Positions 21,889 to 36,660 are shown, counted from the stretch's first letter. The stretch is 64,000 bases of DNA from Anastatus disparis (GCA_017163975.1 JAFFSR010000227.1:7430501-7494500), one strand, 5' to 3'. A program made the numbers and translations. The notes: generated by a model from the letters alone, not told the origin.

Positions 21889-24800
21889 CAAATTCTTTCG
21901 AATATATTCTTTGATCTGAAATTAAATTAATTTTTTATTATAATTCCAGAAGTTAAAACTAATAGTAATAATAATAAAATAAATTGCAGTCTGTGACAAC
22001 TTTACTATAAGTCATTGTAATTTTTATTATAAAATTTTTCTCTATATAGTGGAAAAATGCATGTATAGATTAAGTACATAAAGATTAGTGAACACCTCAT
22101 AAACTCATACTTTTTTTTACTTTAAAAACATATAAATACAAGATTTTCAAAATTTAAATTCGAAAATTCTCATGAATAAATAATTGATTATAAAAAAAAT
22201 CATTGAAGATTAACGAGTACATTAATACATAATGCTTCAATCGCTAAAAAATCCATATAATTTTTGAGTTCTTTTTATTCGTTCGAATGCCTCTTTTATT
22301 CTTACAATACTTTTTACATAAACTTACATAATATATATTATCTTAAACTCTAAACCTTCCTTCAACCTCATTGCACCTTGAAATCGATAAAAGATTAAAC
22401 GCCTTCAATTTCTCGAGGTCAATGTGTATATATAACATGTATCGTCCTCTTTTGTAAAATGAAAAGAGAGAGAGAAAAAAAAAAATAAAGAAATAAAAAA
22501 AAAAAGAATAAGAAATGTTACAGATGAATAACCAGTGAATCAAAGCTTACCAGGGGTTGGAAGATGAATGAAGAATTATTTAAGGTAGACCTTATACACG
22601 TTGCTTGAAAAGGACTATTAATTATAACAAAAGGCCAAGTATGAGCGAGAGAGAGAACTGCAAGAGCGGCAACCTCTTTTAAAAAAATAAAACGTCTAAA
22701 GCTTTAGTCAATTAGTTACCTTTGACCAAATTATCTTAACGAACAATACACACGTTCAGGTGTAACGTTTTTCTCGAAGTATAACTTTCGCGGACGTATA
22801 TGTGGATGCTTATATATGTATATCTATAACAAAATGAAAGGAATTGAAGTCGGAACGTTTATACGACTATTAACTGTGAAGAAATGCAAGTTGAATGATC
22901 GACTGCACCTTCGTTATATGCTTTTTTAAAGCGTGAAACATTGCTTTGAATGTCCGATCTTATTGTATGAATAAGGAAGGCTGAATTGTCGATTATGATG
23001 ATTCGAGCCGTTTAATGGATTTTATATCGATTAACTTGAGAAATATACGGATCTTTTCAGTTTTGATTTTGATTCTGAAAATTTTGGATTTTATTAAATA
23101 TTATTCATGAATAAATAATTCCTTTACAGATTGACAATTTTCAGGTTGTATCGAAACCAGTTTCTGATTCGATCAGATATGGTTGATATACGTTTCTTAA
23201 TTTGTAGTTTGAAAACATTAAATTTTTGAAGTCATTTCTTCAATTGCAGTATCAATTATTTCTTCGAAAGTTAAAAATTTATTTTATAATACTTTTCTTC
23301 TTATTGGTATTATTTTTTATATTCCCAAAAGCCTGTAAATAACTTTTTGATTATTCAATTTAAGGCAATTATTGATTAATGATTGATTTTTATTAAATCA
23401 TCCTTATTTAATATTTTAAATAATTAAATGCTAAATATTCATAAATTAACATTCTTAATTTAAAATATTAATTCAAAATTATCAATAACACAAAAAAAAG
23501 CATTCTACAAATCAATTGTGGGTGGCACAATACAATAAAATCATATCTCACATTCTAATGAATTCAATAAAAGTCAATAAGTTTACGATCTACATATACA
23601 AATAATAACCAGGCGTACGCACATATCCAAAGCAATAAGATTTAAATGATTTAATCTTACGTATAAAGTGCGATATATGCGTTCTCAGCGTGCGTTAATT
23701 GCTTATAGCGCGCGTTGATTTAAATTGTTCGTCTTATTTTCATTTTTTTTTTTTTATTTTCAAATTCTTTCAATATATACAACGCCGTCATGTTCGAGAT
23801 GATTATCGAAAAGACTAAAGGGATAAGAAGAAGGAAAAAAAAGGAAGGATCGAACCTCACCTTAACGCAGCACATTATCAAAACTGTACAGCCTGTATAT
23901 GTATATATATACAAAGTCGGTAGCCAAAGAACAAAGATTAAAGACAAGCCGGCACCGGAGTGCAGCTTTATGCATTTAGTTCGCAACTTTTAGATCGATG
24001 CTCGCGATTTTATCACCTTAAGGATGTGATAATAAAATTGTCTTGCTTATTTAATTTGTTATGAAATTTTATTTTTCAATTATTAATTCATGGTTGATTT
24101 TCATTGAATAATATTAACTTTCTTTAAATTTTATTAATACTTTTTTCTTTTTTATTTAAAAAATAATATTTTAAAGTGTTAATAATGTAATTTTAATTTT
24201 CAATTAGTTCTAGAAGAAACATTATTAATGATCCTGTAATTTGCATTTTAAAAACTCAAAAAATTAAAGCTGCAAAAAAAAGATTTCATTAAAAAATTAA
24301 AGTATCAAAATTTTTCCCAAAAGAAATCCTTCAATAAGCATAATTTGCAATCTTACATAAGAAAATTCAAAGCTTTAAACTCGTTCTCCAGCAGTACCTT
24401 ATATTAATACCTCTTTTGAAGAAAAAATAAAAAAAAATAAAATAAAAATAAAAGCTTTCTGCGCATCTTACAGGCTCATTTGTTTCCTCGGCGGGTGTGC
24501 CTCCGGGCCGTATAATTTCGTACGTCAGCGCCGAATATTAATTCGAATTCCGTCGTTTCTATATGGCCGAGAGGAGAGCAGCACTCTCTTCTCGCGCGCG
24601 AAACGCCTATGAACGTACGTATATATGTATACACCGAGTACAAAGAAAATAAAAAAAAAGTAATATAAAAAGTAAGAAGAGAGGAAAACGCAAAAAAGCC
24701 CGCAAGGTAAATGAAATATCATCGGTAGCTAAAGGTATCCCACCGAGTATATACTCTTTTCTTTCTTCATTGGACGATTTCTTTTTTTTCTTCCTTACTT

Positions 24801-27245
24801 TTGTCCTTCTTTTTTCTCAACTTTTTAATGTATATATATATTCACCCAATTTTTGAAGACGGTTTATATTGTAAAAAAAGAAAGAGAATCCCTCCTGCAG
24901 TGGTCAGGCGATATTCTTAAACATTCGAGGGAATCGTGTGTCATGCCATATTGGAAATGAAATGATTTTATTTGTATATATATATTTTTTTTATATTCCT
25001 TTAAAAGTCAAGCAGTTTTTAGCTACTGCTAAAATGAGAAAGTTTAAACGGAAGAACAAAAAGAAACAAGGTTTAGATTTATCGATCGATGAAACGGTTA
25101 ATAAGTGATTTGTGTAATACTTTTTTTTCCTTATACCCAAGACTGAAGTACAAGATATTTTTAGGGCTGAAGTTTTATGAAGATTAAATTTTATGGATAT
25201 GCAAATTACTATATGAGGAATCTTGCGATGAAAAGTAATCAATGATTAAAATTTAAAGAGACGATTTCCGATTGAAGTTATGAAAATTAAAATTTTCAAA
25301 TAAAACCCACGGTTAAAAATTAAAAACAATAATTTGCGCAATATTTTATTCAATCATTTTTAAACGGATACTTAAACCATACACTATTTACCAATAAAAC
25401 GGATATTGCGCGCGTTCGTATAAATTTAAAAAAGATTTATAAATTTTAATTAAACATACCTCTAGAATTGCATAGATTAAGGAAAAAAAAAGTGAAATAG
25501 TAAATAATTAGATTTGAAGTTAATAAAAACGGAGAGAGAAAAAAAATAATGAATAACTTACTGCTAATAATTCCAGCAGCCTTACAGCATTCATCTTTCC
25601 TTTTGAAAGTTTAAGCATAATAAAAGCGAAGTAGAGTCTGATTTATTCACGATTTGTCCGGCAGCGACATGTCCCTTTCTAAAGCCATTAGCTACCATTT
25701 ATAACAGTTAAAGTGCGAAATCACTCTTTTACGCTCTAAAAAGTCAAAGCTTTAACCAATCTTGCCTCATATATATACACGTGTACACCAATGCAAAATG
25801 TCTATTGTCATTTATTTGTCTCGTAAAATCAAATAATATCGAGCCAAGAAAAAAAGAACCGAAAGAAAAATATATCAAACAAGAATATTAACGTATAGCA
25901 TACAGAACAAGGTATATGTAAAACAGTAGACTTGTATTTTGTGTGCGAAGGAAAAATAAAATGTAAGTAAAGTTGCAACACCCTTTTTAATATAATGATT
26001 TTATTAAAACGTATCCCCATATATGTGTGTGTGTGTGTAATGAAATGGCCATCATATACAGATTTTTATAAAATCACGTTTAATAATTACATACTCACCA
26101 AGCGATAACCAATAAATTTTAACGTTATATACCAAATTGCGTCAAAGCGCGAGCGCGCGCGCACACACCAGTACTAACCCCCTAAGGCTCATTGAATAAA
26201 CACGCATATCGCTTATCCGTTGAAAAAAAAAAAAATGGAAATAAAAAATATAAAGTTTTTCTCGTTCAACGACTCGATAAATCTGCAGAATCTTTGAGTT
26301 TCTTTCTATCTTTCTTTTCTCTCTTTCCATCTTTCTCTCTCTCTTTTTTTTCTTAGTGGCACGCGAGATATAAAAGCTTTTGCGCTGAGTTATATATCTG
26401 TATACAGAAACATATATTCCGGTTTTTAGATGAAAAAAAGAAGAAAAAAAAGAAAAGGTAACGCTAATGGGGGAGACAGTTTGCGTGTACCTGTATTTAG
26501 ATGATTATTAACATGGATATTAAAACGTTAATTTCTTTTTTCTTCTCGTTTGCTTTTTTCGACTCTTTTTTTTTCAATCTTCGTTTTATAAAGATTATTT
26601 CTAATTGATTGTCTCGTGAACGAGGTGCAATATAGATAAAGCTGAATGAGCTTTAAAGTTTTTTTTCTTCGAATGGAATTTTCGTGAATGTCATTATTAA
26701 ATTCATAATAATGAATTCTTTAGAAATTTTTTCAAATTTTATGCTTAATTTATGAAATAATGCCAATTAGCTGAAACAAATCGCAGCTCTTAAGATAAGA
26801 ATTAGCGAGTGTATAAAATTAATGACAAAAAATTTATAAATAGACACCAATTTATATATAAGAATCCAAAGGTAATTTCAAATCAATTTGCAAAACGTTG
26901 AAAAATCAAAGATCCAAATCAAAACAACAGAATCCGATTAATTATTCATGGGGAAGTTTTATAGCGATACATCCTTTTAAAATAATTTAATCTCGCCAAA
27001 AGATAATCATTTTTCAACGCTACACGAGACTCTTTTTTTTTGTATTGGAAACGAGCGATATGTAAATATATTTCGACACATTATAATAAACACGATCTAG
27101 TGAAGAAAGAAAAAGACAAAAAATTATAACCAAAAGCGATGGTAAATCGATCGTTCGAGAGACACTTAAAGATTATCTGTTTTTAAAATTTAACCTGTCC
27201 TGAAAAACTTCACGCGATTTAAAAATAAAAAGGAAAAGAAGAAGA

Positions 27246-27275
27246 GAAAGAGAAAGAGAGAGAGAGAGAGAGAGA
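27246..27275. repeat. (GA)n microsatellite
   Basis: Uninterrupted AG/GA run following a GAAGAGAAAGAG lead-in; a purine-only tract. Confidence 0.9.
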
Positions 27276-27510
27276 TGAAAAAAAAAATGTTGAAGGCTTC
27301 AAAGTTGAAAAGAAGTACCTTGCGCCTGAGATAATTAAGGCGCTATGTTGTAAATATGAGGGACCGGTGTTATATCGGTAAAGGTGAATACATATCTATA
27401 TATATATAAAACTCATGAGCAAGCGTGACACTTATTGATGATGGTAGCACTACTGCCATCCTTTAAACTACTGCCGCTCTCTTCGTATATAAGCTTTTGT
27501 GTTGTGAACA

Positions 27511-27528
27511 GAGAGAGAGAGAGAGAGA
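27511..27528. repeat. (GA)9 microsatellite
   Basis: Nine GA units within a longer purine-rich region extending to about 27620. Confidence 0.85.
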
Positions 27529-27973
27529 AAAAAGGTAAAAGAAAGGAGAGTACATGGTAAAGAGATGAGTTTTAAAAAAGAAGGAGAGAAGAAGAAGAAG
27601 ATGATGAAGAAGAAAAGGATATTAGGGACTAATTTGGCAGCGTGCCGGTTGTTAATTTTAATTACAAAACTAATGCGATAAGACTCTTTTCACACTGACG
27701 TTTCATATGCGATGGAGCTTTACTTTTTATTTTTATCATTTGGCTAATTATATCTTAGCGCGTTATTAATTAACAGAGTTTAGGCTTTTCAAAATTTTAT
27801 TGTTTTAACCTGTACTATTTTTCATTCTTATTTTTTTTCCAAGTTTTATGCAAAATGTTACGATCCATGCAACGATAAATTTTGCTCTTTTTTTTTTAAG
27901 AATAGTACTTTTCGATACTAGTGGGTTAAATTATAAATAGTCTTGCATTGTTATATATTTTTTGACACTATAA

Positions 27974-28030
27974 GTGCGTAAAATTGCACTAAGGAATTAG
28001 TTGTGTTGCATAAAGTGCAATTTTACGCAC
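27974..28030. repeat. Perfect 17-bp inverted repeat
   Basis: GTGCGTAAAATTGCACT at 27974-27990 and its exact complement at 28014-28030, with a 23-nt loop. No flanking structure identifies it as a known element; it could be a tiny MITE remnant or a structured RNA. Confidence 0.8.
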
Positions 28031-31000
28031 GCAATATCACAAATACGTTATTTAAAATTGAGCTTGAATAGAGTCATACAAAAATATATGAGCATTTTTA
28101 CTGACCATGAAAAATAAAATCACTGCTGAAAATGGCAATTGTAAAATATAATATTTTTGAATTTTTACAAGAATCTTTGAATTAATTTATATTTAAATTA
28201 AAAAATTTTTAAGCTATTTTCCTAAAAAGGCAGAAAAAGCACAAGATTACGCAAATTTCATGCTCATGAAACGTAAAAAAGGCACATTTAAGTATACATA
28301 ATCGAATGAAGCATACCCCCTTTACATTACAAAGTTTAAGTATAAAATCTCCTGTGAAATAAGAACGTTCTCATGGCGCTTATAAGTTTTACAAGGCTTG
28401 CTCTCTCTCTCTCTGTGTATATGCCACGGTGGTGCGCACTGAACTGGATAAATCGTCAACGTGTTTTTTTTTCTTCTTCTTTCTTGCTCTTTTTTTTTTT
28501 GTTTTTTTATTTCGCGAAGGTAAAATTTTTGTGACGCTTCATTAGCCCGTGACGCGTTTGTACCTTAACTGTCTTTTTACTTGACAACTTTGACAAATTA
28601 TTTCTTGCGTCTTGTTTCGGTTTTCTATCCTCTTTCTTTCCTTCCTTCCTTCACCTTTTTTTTTATCCAAAGTTTGTTCCCCTCTTACTACTACACTTCT
28701 TATTTCAAACTCTAATATCTACAGGTTTAATATATTTTTAAACTTAAATTTATGCTTATGTATTGTGGTGTTGTTATGCACAGTCGATGATTTTTCTCTT
28801 GTGGTTTTTCCAGTCATTTGGCACATACCATGACGCTCAAACTAATCTTTTGTTTCTCAAGTACAATATGGAATTATTCTAGAGAAAAATCTTTGTTTTT
28901 ATCTTCCAGTTTTTCAAAGCCAATACTCTTGACTCAATTTTTGTAAGTGTCGAGAGGAAATTTTGTAAATGGACAGGTTTCGTCTGACCGGTCTTTAAAA
29001 GAAGAAAAAAAAAAGGCTACAGAAAAAGAGATAGAAGGAGAATAAGAGTTACGTTTTGTGGTCATTGACGTTTCTTGAATTTTGGCGTCTCCATTCATTC
29101 TCGCACACGCGTATCGGATTTCCAAGTGTGTATAGATGAATGCTTCTTTTTTTTTTATGAATTCTCCATTTTAATGAATTATTCGAAATTTATTTTTCAC
29201 TCGATCGGAGTAAGTATGCTAATGATTTAAATATCTTTTTAAACGATTGAATTAATAGGCCGGGAGATTGTTATTGATTTTGTATCGTGTAAGTCGTTCA
29301 CGTTTATTAGAGCTATTTGATTAAATATTTTTTTCACTTAATTACTATATTTTCATATGAATAGTAACCTAATTTAATTACTCGAATTTATTACCATTCT
29401 ATACATTTTTCTTAATTACATAAGATTTCCCATGGTTTTCAAATATTTATAAGTACAACTTTAAGTTAAAAAAGAAAAAGATTTGATCGATTCAACCTTT
29501 CAATAAAAATTTATAGTATAAAAGTATTTTAAATATTTATATAAATTCAACTAAACTTTTACAATATCATCATAAACTGTTCGCGAGCATTTATTTGTTT
29601 GTGCATTGAAATAAGCGTACCTTTATAAAAACCGCAGCGTAAAACATTTGCACTTCATATATAGTTAAAAAAATAAACTTCCTTCCTTCGCGGATTTAGA
29701 ATGAAAAAAAGGAGAAAAAAAAAATTATTCAAGCTAATGGTTATAAATTAATTAAAGAAAAATTTTGCGCAAGCGTATATCTATATATATAAACATATAT
29801 AATATATAAATATGCACTCATCAAGATCAACCGTTTTAATAGCGTAAAAATAAGTGTTTAATAGTTAATCTAAAGAAAATTACTTGTAAATATATGAAAC
29901 ATTGTATATATACTCCATAACGTTATTATTAACTCTCGACAAGCGCAAAATGCAAATTGCAAAGTTGGCCTGCGAAAAATCGAGCGTGGAAAAACTCACA
30001 CATTCACGCTCGTTTTATTTATTTATTTTCTTTCTTTCTTTTTTTTTTACGCGACTTTAAATACATGCGCAAAATTTAGGTCATTCGCACAGAATCATAT
30101 AATGTTACACCACGCGCGCGAGCGCAAAGTCTTGACTCCTTAATTTATACGTTTTTATTATGCAGCGGCATCGGTTGCCTCTTTATGATGCAAAAGAATA
30201 AAGGAGAAGTTCTTATATTTTCTTTATTTTTTTTTCGTAGTTGGCATTAGGAACGATGCAACAACAATACCACTTTGCAAAGTGTATATAATAAGAGAAA
30301 GAAAAAAGAAGAAAAAGAAGAAGAGATTTTTGCATCAAGTGTTGGGATGCATAAAACCGCTGAGCTTGTTAAGGTAATGACGCTAATTGCACATGTTGTA
30401 TATACGGACACACCTTCTCACCTTCCTGAAGAAGCTTCCCCTCTATTCTTCTTCTTCTTTCTTTTCTTTTTTTTCTCTTCAAAGTGGATAGATTATACAT
30501 GAACGTTTGTCGTTGAAGAAGAAAAATAAAACGAATGGTAAGCGTTTAATATTGAAGCAATTAACATTGCTAAGTTTCCAAGCCCCCTGGGGCTGTGAAT
30601 TCAAAGAATTGCAGAAGTGAAGAAATGTTTAAAATTAAAAAAACAGTAATAATAATTTTCTGCTTTTTTTTCTTCTCTCTTTTAATCGGTAATGTGTAAG
30701 CGGTGAATGGGTATAACGTATCACTTGTAGTCATTATTTTGCAACTTGTTTTTAAAATATGTAACTGATTAAAATGGAAACTCATTTAAAAGAATTTATA
30801 TTCACTCATTTTTTTAAAATTATTGTAAGAAAAAGTTGTAGGAGAAGTAATTGTATAGGAATACATTAAAAAAGTATATCTATGAAAAATTAATAGGGAA
30901 TTATTACGTTTTTCATTTTAATCTTTGTATTTTAATAAATTTTCATAAAATTAGTACCATTAAATTTGTATTTTATGTCTTTTAAAAAAAAATTTTTTTT

Positions 31001-31471
31001 ATTCATATTTATCATTTGCCAATTAGTCTGTACTTTCAAAAAATTATTTTTCTCAAGAGGATGTAGGATACCAACTCTATGATTTTTTAAAACTCTGCTA
31101 ATATTTAAAAATTTTTTAAAATATTTTTTTACCTTAAGATTTAGAAAATTTTTAAATAATATATCTAATAAACTGCAATACGAATAACTATGTCTAAATC
31201 CTATAAAACCTGTATTTTATTATAGTATCGTAAAAATTCTACTAATTACAATTTAATTAATCCTTTACAGTTTAAAAAGAAATTTTTCTATTTTAATTTT
31301 TGTTTTTTACATTCGTTTACTTAATAAATTCAAAATTTTGTAAAATAAACTAATGGGTTAAAAGTGATAATCATATATTTTATAGTAGAGTTATAAATTA
31401 CCCAAAATTTACTAGAAATTTTTAAAACTTTAAAAGCATGAAATAATCAGAAATGAATCATAAATAATTTG

Positions 31472-32156
31472 ACTCACAAGGAGAGTGCATTGCATTTGGG
31501 TCTTGGATTTTCTTCTAGCTTTGGGATCTTTTTTCTTACATAAAATCATGAAAAAAGCCGCGTCCATTCGGTCCAACGCTCGATTTTTTCCGAGTTATGA
31601 GCAGTTTTGTCTGTTTTGTTGAAAAAATTGCATCTGCTTTATAATTTTACAGTTTTTGAACTACTTATTCTAGAGGGCTTTTACTGAATGCATATTAAAG
31701 TTGAGATTAAAACCTTTCGATTAAAAAAAAAACGTGTCCAAAAAGCTCAAGTTGTTAAAAAGTTATGAAGAGAGGAAAATTGAAATGAATTTCTGACTAA
31801 AATGTTGCATTTATTTTCTATGCATTTTTTGAGCTAAATATTTGCACTATTTTTATTCGCCCATAACTTTTTAACAACTTGAGCTTTTTGGACACGTTTT
31901 TTTTTTAATGGAAAGGTTTTAATCTCAACTTTAATATGCAATCAGTAAAAACCTTCTAGAATAAGTAGTTCGAAAACTGTAAAATTATAAAGCAGATGCA
32001 ATTTTTTAACAAAACAGACAAAACTGCTCATAACTCGAAAAAAATCGAGCGTTGGACCGAATGGACGCGGCTTTTTTCATGATTTTATGTGAGAAAAAAG
32101 ATCCCAAAGCTAGAAGAAAATCCAAGACCCAAATGCAATGCACTCTCCTTGTCAGA
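31472..32156. mobile_element. Long hairpin (foldback) element, ~296-bp arms
   Basis: Left arm 31472-31767 and right arm 31862-32156 are reverse complements with only scattered mismatches, around a ~94-bp loop. Ends read CT(C/G)ACAAGGAGAGTGC. No ORF, and no clean target duplication was found. Probably a foldback or MITE-type element, or an inverted duplication of one. If transcribed it would give an almost perfect ~290-bp dsRNA stem. Confidence 0.9.
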
Positions 32157-32793
32157 CAACATTATTTTTTAACAATTTCCAGGTCCAGTTCATTAAAGGG
32201 TTAAAATACTTTTCAGAGACATACCAGATGTTCTCTTTTTAAAGCAAACAAAACAAACAATTAAAGCACCAAGTGAATTAAAGTATCGATATCGCAACAA
32301 CTTTTAAAACCAAATTTATCCATTCAACTTTTTCCCAAATTAAAAGAAAACTCTGTTTAAGATCGTTTAAAGAAAGGGTTAAGAAAAAAGTATACGAAAT
32401 TCCAACGATGACCTCACAATGTCATAGTAAAAGAAGATTTTGGTTACATTTCTATTGTTATAAAAAAAAAATAGAAGAGATTTTCTCTCTTACTGATGGT
32501 CAATAAAAATCTATAAGAGCTACTATATGCGACACCACAAACAATTCGGCTTAAATCCAATTAACTCTCTAAAGCCATGCTGTGAACAGTTTCTATATAA
32601 CAATACTATATACATATACGTACAAGCGCCCCCACCCTTAAATACATATACACCATGACAATATATATATACGTGTATTGTATATACATACACTTTCCAA
32701 GCCTTTTAATACCCTTGGCGCCACGCCCCCCAAGAGAGCCTTGCGCCTTTGTTTCGCGGTTCATTTGTCTCGTACTGTACAGCCCACCATATA

Positions 32794-32848
32794 CTCTCCT
32801 TCTCTCTCTCTCCTCTTCCTTCTTCCTCTTTTTTTCTTTCTTTCTTTT
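32794..32848. repeat. 55-nt uninterrupted pyrimidine tract
   Basis: Only C and T on the plus strand, with a (CT)n core and TTTCTTTCTTTC end. Such tracts can form triplex DNA; that is a general property, not shown here. Confidence 0.85.
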
Positions 32849-34148
32849 GCCGGTCGTCGAACGCTATATACCTTATAACTTGTTTCTTTTTCTCGGACGA
32901 CTCTTTCTCTTTCTCTCTTTCTCTTATGACCATAAAGCGATAAATTAAAAGCGGAGCTGAAAAGATAGATAGATCGTAAAGACATCATTCTTAAGGTATA
33001 CCGCATATTATTACCAATAGTTGTTGAAACTTCTGTATTCATATTTAAAGTGTATTGCAGTTTCGGTTTATTTGGCTTAAACTAATGTACTACTTTGACT
33101 TCTTCTTTTTTTCGGGTAATGTACGACCGAAGAAAAAAGAGATGTTTTTACGAGTTAACGTTACTCTTCGCTTGTTACTCGGATTTTACATCGTTTGATA
33201 TTCAGTTTCCTTTATATACATTATTATTATATCCATACAGATTATTTTGTCTGAATTTTGATTTTTAATCGATATAGTATAAACGAGACATGACTGTAAA
33301 AATAAATGATACGCGTTTGTTTCAAGTGGAATCGTAAATTGGGAATTGCTTTTACATCTCGTTTTGCATATTATAAATTTTAAATAATAAGCCTTTACTA
33401 ATCAAAAATTTAAAGAAAAAAAAATAAAAATTTTTTAGAAAATTTACAAAATCTTGAAATGGAAATACGTATTGAATATGACCAACAATAATAACATTGA
33501 TTTTATCATTAAATTAATTTCTTCAAGTGCAAATAGCTACGCAATGAATACCAATCCTACCTATACTTGAAGTCATGCTCATAGTATCACAACAATCCAA
33601 ACATTTAATAACACAACTCATATAATACGACCCTTGTGAAGAAATAAATCGTACGATCATCATTGGAATAGCCCAAACATTAAGTACCATCACTCTCTCG
33701 CGCGCGATCGTCCCCACGCACATAAGTATAAAATTAAAAGAGAAACAGAGAATAAAAGATAGAATTAAATCCTTTAGCCCAAGCATTCGCAAGGGTTAAA
33801 GCCATTAAAAAGCTCTGGGGCTCTGTTGTTCAAATGTTTTTAAGGAAGTTGGACTATAATCAAACATTTCGTTTCTACGTGAGAGTTGTCTATTTGCGCC
33901 AGCACACGTATAGATATACAAAACCACAAAACGACCCTTTAATATTACTGTCATTTGAGAAAAAGCAAATGTGCCACCATCTCTTATTTTCCTCTTCAAC
34001 TCCCCCGTACGTGTCATTTAAATACATCTAGATATACACGTATACACACATATGTAGTTAAGCAAGTGTGTATAGATACGTCCGTCGCGTATATACATTT
34101 GGTCGAAAGAAGAAGGCTTGTACGCAATCATTTGAAGAAAAAAATTAA

Positions 34149-34187
34149 ATGCCCAAAATCGTCGTGATGATTATTACTTTTGGGCAT
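34149..34187. repeat. Short perfect hairpin
   Basis: ATGCCCAAAA (34149-34158) and TTTTGGGCAT (34178-34187) with a 19-nt loop. Too short a stem for a miRNA precursor; it may be chance or a small structured element. Confidence 0.6.
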
Positions 34188-36660
34188 CGGGGCCCTGGTA
34201 CTTTTATATCCGTAGTTAACGGTTTCGAGCTGATATTTTTAAATTGCGCATTTAATGATCGCGTGTATCGAGATCCTTATACAACATGATCGGCAATCAT
34301 TGCCTCTCGAAATTCTAGTTTTTTTTTTTCTTCTTCTTCGTTTCTCAAAGAGAGACAATTGCTAAGTAGAATGTATATAAAAAGCTTTTGTCGTAATAAG
34401 ATTAATAAAATGTATGTGGTATCTTTGTAGAAGCAAAATTTGTAGTTGGGGTTATATGGAATGTTAAAATACCCCCTTATTATCTTGCGGTTAAAAGGTC
34501 ATGGATATATGTGCGTATGTATATACCCTGCTTAGAATCTCTTGGTATTTCTGATTGAATTTCATACGAAGGAAAACTTAGATTTATTAAAATTACATTA
34601 TCATCAAGACTTTGATGGAGAAAATTGGATTTGCAAAGTGCATAAATGTATGCTAACTGTTACACAAAAATGATTTACGATCGATTAAATTTGCAAAATG
34701 ATAAAAGATTAGGATTTTATCAAATGTCACTTTCATATTTCATTGAAATGGAAAATTTTCTTACAAGACGATTTGCTTAAGAATTTTAGAAAGTTAATGC
34801 ACTGCAACGTTAAAGCTTGTTTAGCGAATTAAAATTATAATTATGTTAACTTTGAAAGCGCTATCATTAACGAGGCATAGGTAGGGGGGAGGGACCCCAG
34901 TTATCGTAATAAAATTCTTTTTGAATTTAAACATTAATCATATCGACATTGGGTTTTAAAAAAAAAAAAAAGACGATTGAAAAAGTTAATATGCAAAAGT
35001 CGTTAACTTTCTCCTTCAATTGCTAATATTGTAATTCCGTAAATCAAACATAATCAGACATAATTTATAACTTGATTTATAAGGAATGTTGAAAATAAAA
35101 AATTTCGACAATCTTTATAAATTTTTTTCTTACCATCATATTGATCCTTTTGAAGATTTATATGTGTATACATTTATTCACTTATAAGGAAATAGCTTCG
35201 TGCGGCGGATTGAACTTTCTAAAAAGAATTTATTTTTAGATGATAATTATAATTACGTCTTCTAAATATAGACGTATAGGTGCAACCTTATCGTATTGAC
35301 ATGTCAAAAACAAATTTCATATGCATTTCTAAAAGATCTTTATTTTGTAATACTTTTTAGTTTGAAATATTATATTAGATCTAATATTGTTTTACATAGT
35401 TTTATATATTAAAATTTAGTTGTATTTTATGTTTTGTTCTTATTTACAAGATAACCTAAGAGTACAAATAATAAAAACATAAAAATGCAATACAAAATAT
35501 TACAGGCTCGTTATGAACTTTTGAAAATCAGGAAATAAATAAATACATACTATTTTTTCATGCTATATACACATAAGAAACAAATTTACTCAGATCATAA
35601 ACGGTAATATCTTTTCAGAAAAGTAATATTTAAAAATAATAAAACATTTGGTAGAATCATAAAATAAATGAGCAATATGAGTGAATTATTGTACGCAATC
35701 AAGTAGCTCTCAATATGTTCTTATTGTTTTAATAAATTAATGCTTTATTAACAAGATTTTATGCTAACAAGGAAAATGATACTTGTTTACACCATGATTT
35801 CTTCTGCGATTATGGCAAAACGTTTCTAACAAAATGATGAGTTTTCTTTTTCAAAGCTTGATTATGTCTAAAGTAAAAATAATTTCGTTAAATTTTGAAA
35901 AATTCCTTCAAGAATTTTTGATTTTTAATATTAATAAGTATGAATCTCTAATAATAACTTTAAGGTTGATTCATGCAACATTTTAATTTGGTAAAAATCT
36001 GTAAAAAAATCATTTGGTAAAAATTGATACCGAATATCTTTAATCGTATAACAAATGCATTGAAAAAACTCAATTTTCGTAATACTTTTTTAGCGAGTAA
36101 GTGTTAAATGCAAATCAAAATTTGATCCAAGTTTCAAAACGAGCCGTTTATCAAAAAATATACATCCAAGCATCCTAAAATTGTATAAATATTTATAAAT
36201 AATAATTTATCTTTGGTAATCGATAGTATATTATAACACTGAAATAATACGTACTAATAGTAAATATTCTTCTTGTGCTTGACATTTTTATTATTATCTC
36301 ATAAAGATTATATGCATTTTAGAAGTTTAATATGGTGCAAAGACATCTTGATTATATTTAAATTGCATAATCTTAAATTTAAAAATATTATTCGTCTTGA
36401 ATTCAGCATTTTTCTTATTAATATATGCGAAGACGTAAACCATCAGTAGTCTCATTTTCGAGCCGCATTTCGAAGTTGAAAGTGCCCAACTGTTGAGCTG
36501 TAAGTGAAATATTTAAGTTTCATAAAAATGTTTTGTCTTATAAAAATAATAAATATGTTTAATTTTTATGCAAGAAACTTTTATGAAAATAAAGCAAAAT
36601 ATTTTTTCTACAATTCATATTATTAAATATAATTAAATTGTACATAATTCGATTCAATAT

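Larger units (their letters stand above)
21889..31471. other. Non-coding AT-rich DNA
   Basis: No gene identified in 9.6 kb. Contains homopolymer and purine/pyrimidine runs, a (GT)n near 26024-26038 and GC-richer islands near 24475-24620, 26140-26170 and 30100-30125. Short frames here are low in complexity. Intergenic or part of a long intron. Confidence 0.5.
32157..36660. other. Non-coding AT-rich DNA
   Basis: No gene identified. GC-richer stretches at 32600-32790 and 33670-33730; overlapping short frames at 32655-33042 arise from a pyrimidine tract. Confidence 0.5.

Noticed and set aside
30292..30481. Purine tract and pyrimidine tract ~115 bp apart as a hairpin
   Set aside because: Pairing would rest only on low-complexity GAA/TTC tracts, so it is not evidence of a real inverted repeat.
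32655..33042. Cluster of overlapping Leu/Ser-rich and Arg/Lys-rich frames
   Set aside because: They arise from the pyrimidine tract at 32794-32848 and nearby CT runs read in several frames.
34149..34187. miRNA precursor
   Set aside because: The stem is only 10 bp with a 19-nt loop, far shorter than a miRNA hairpin.
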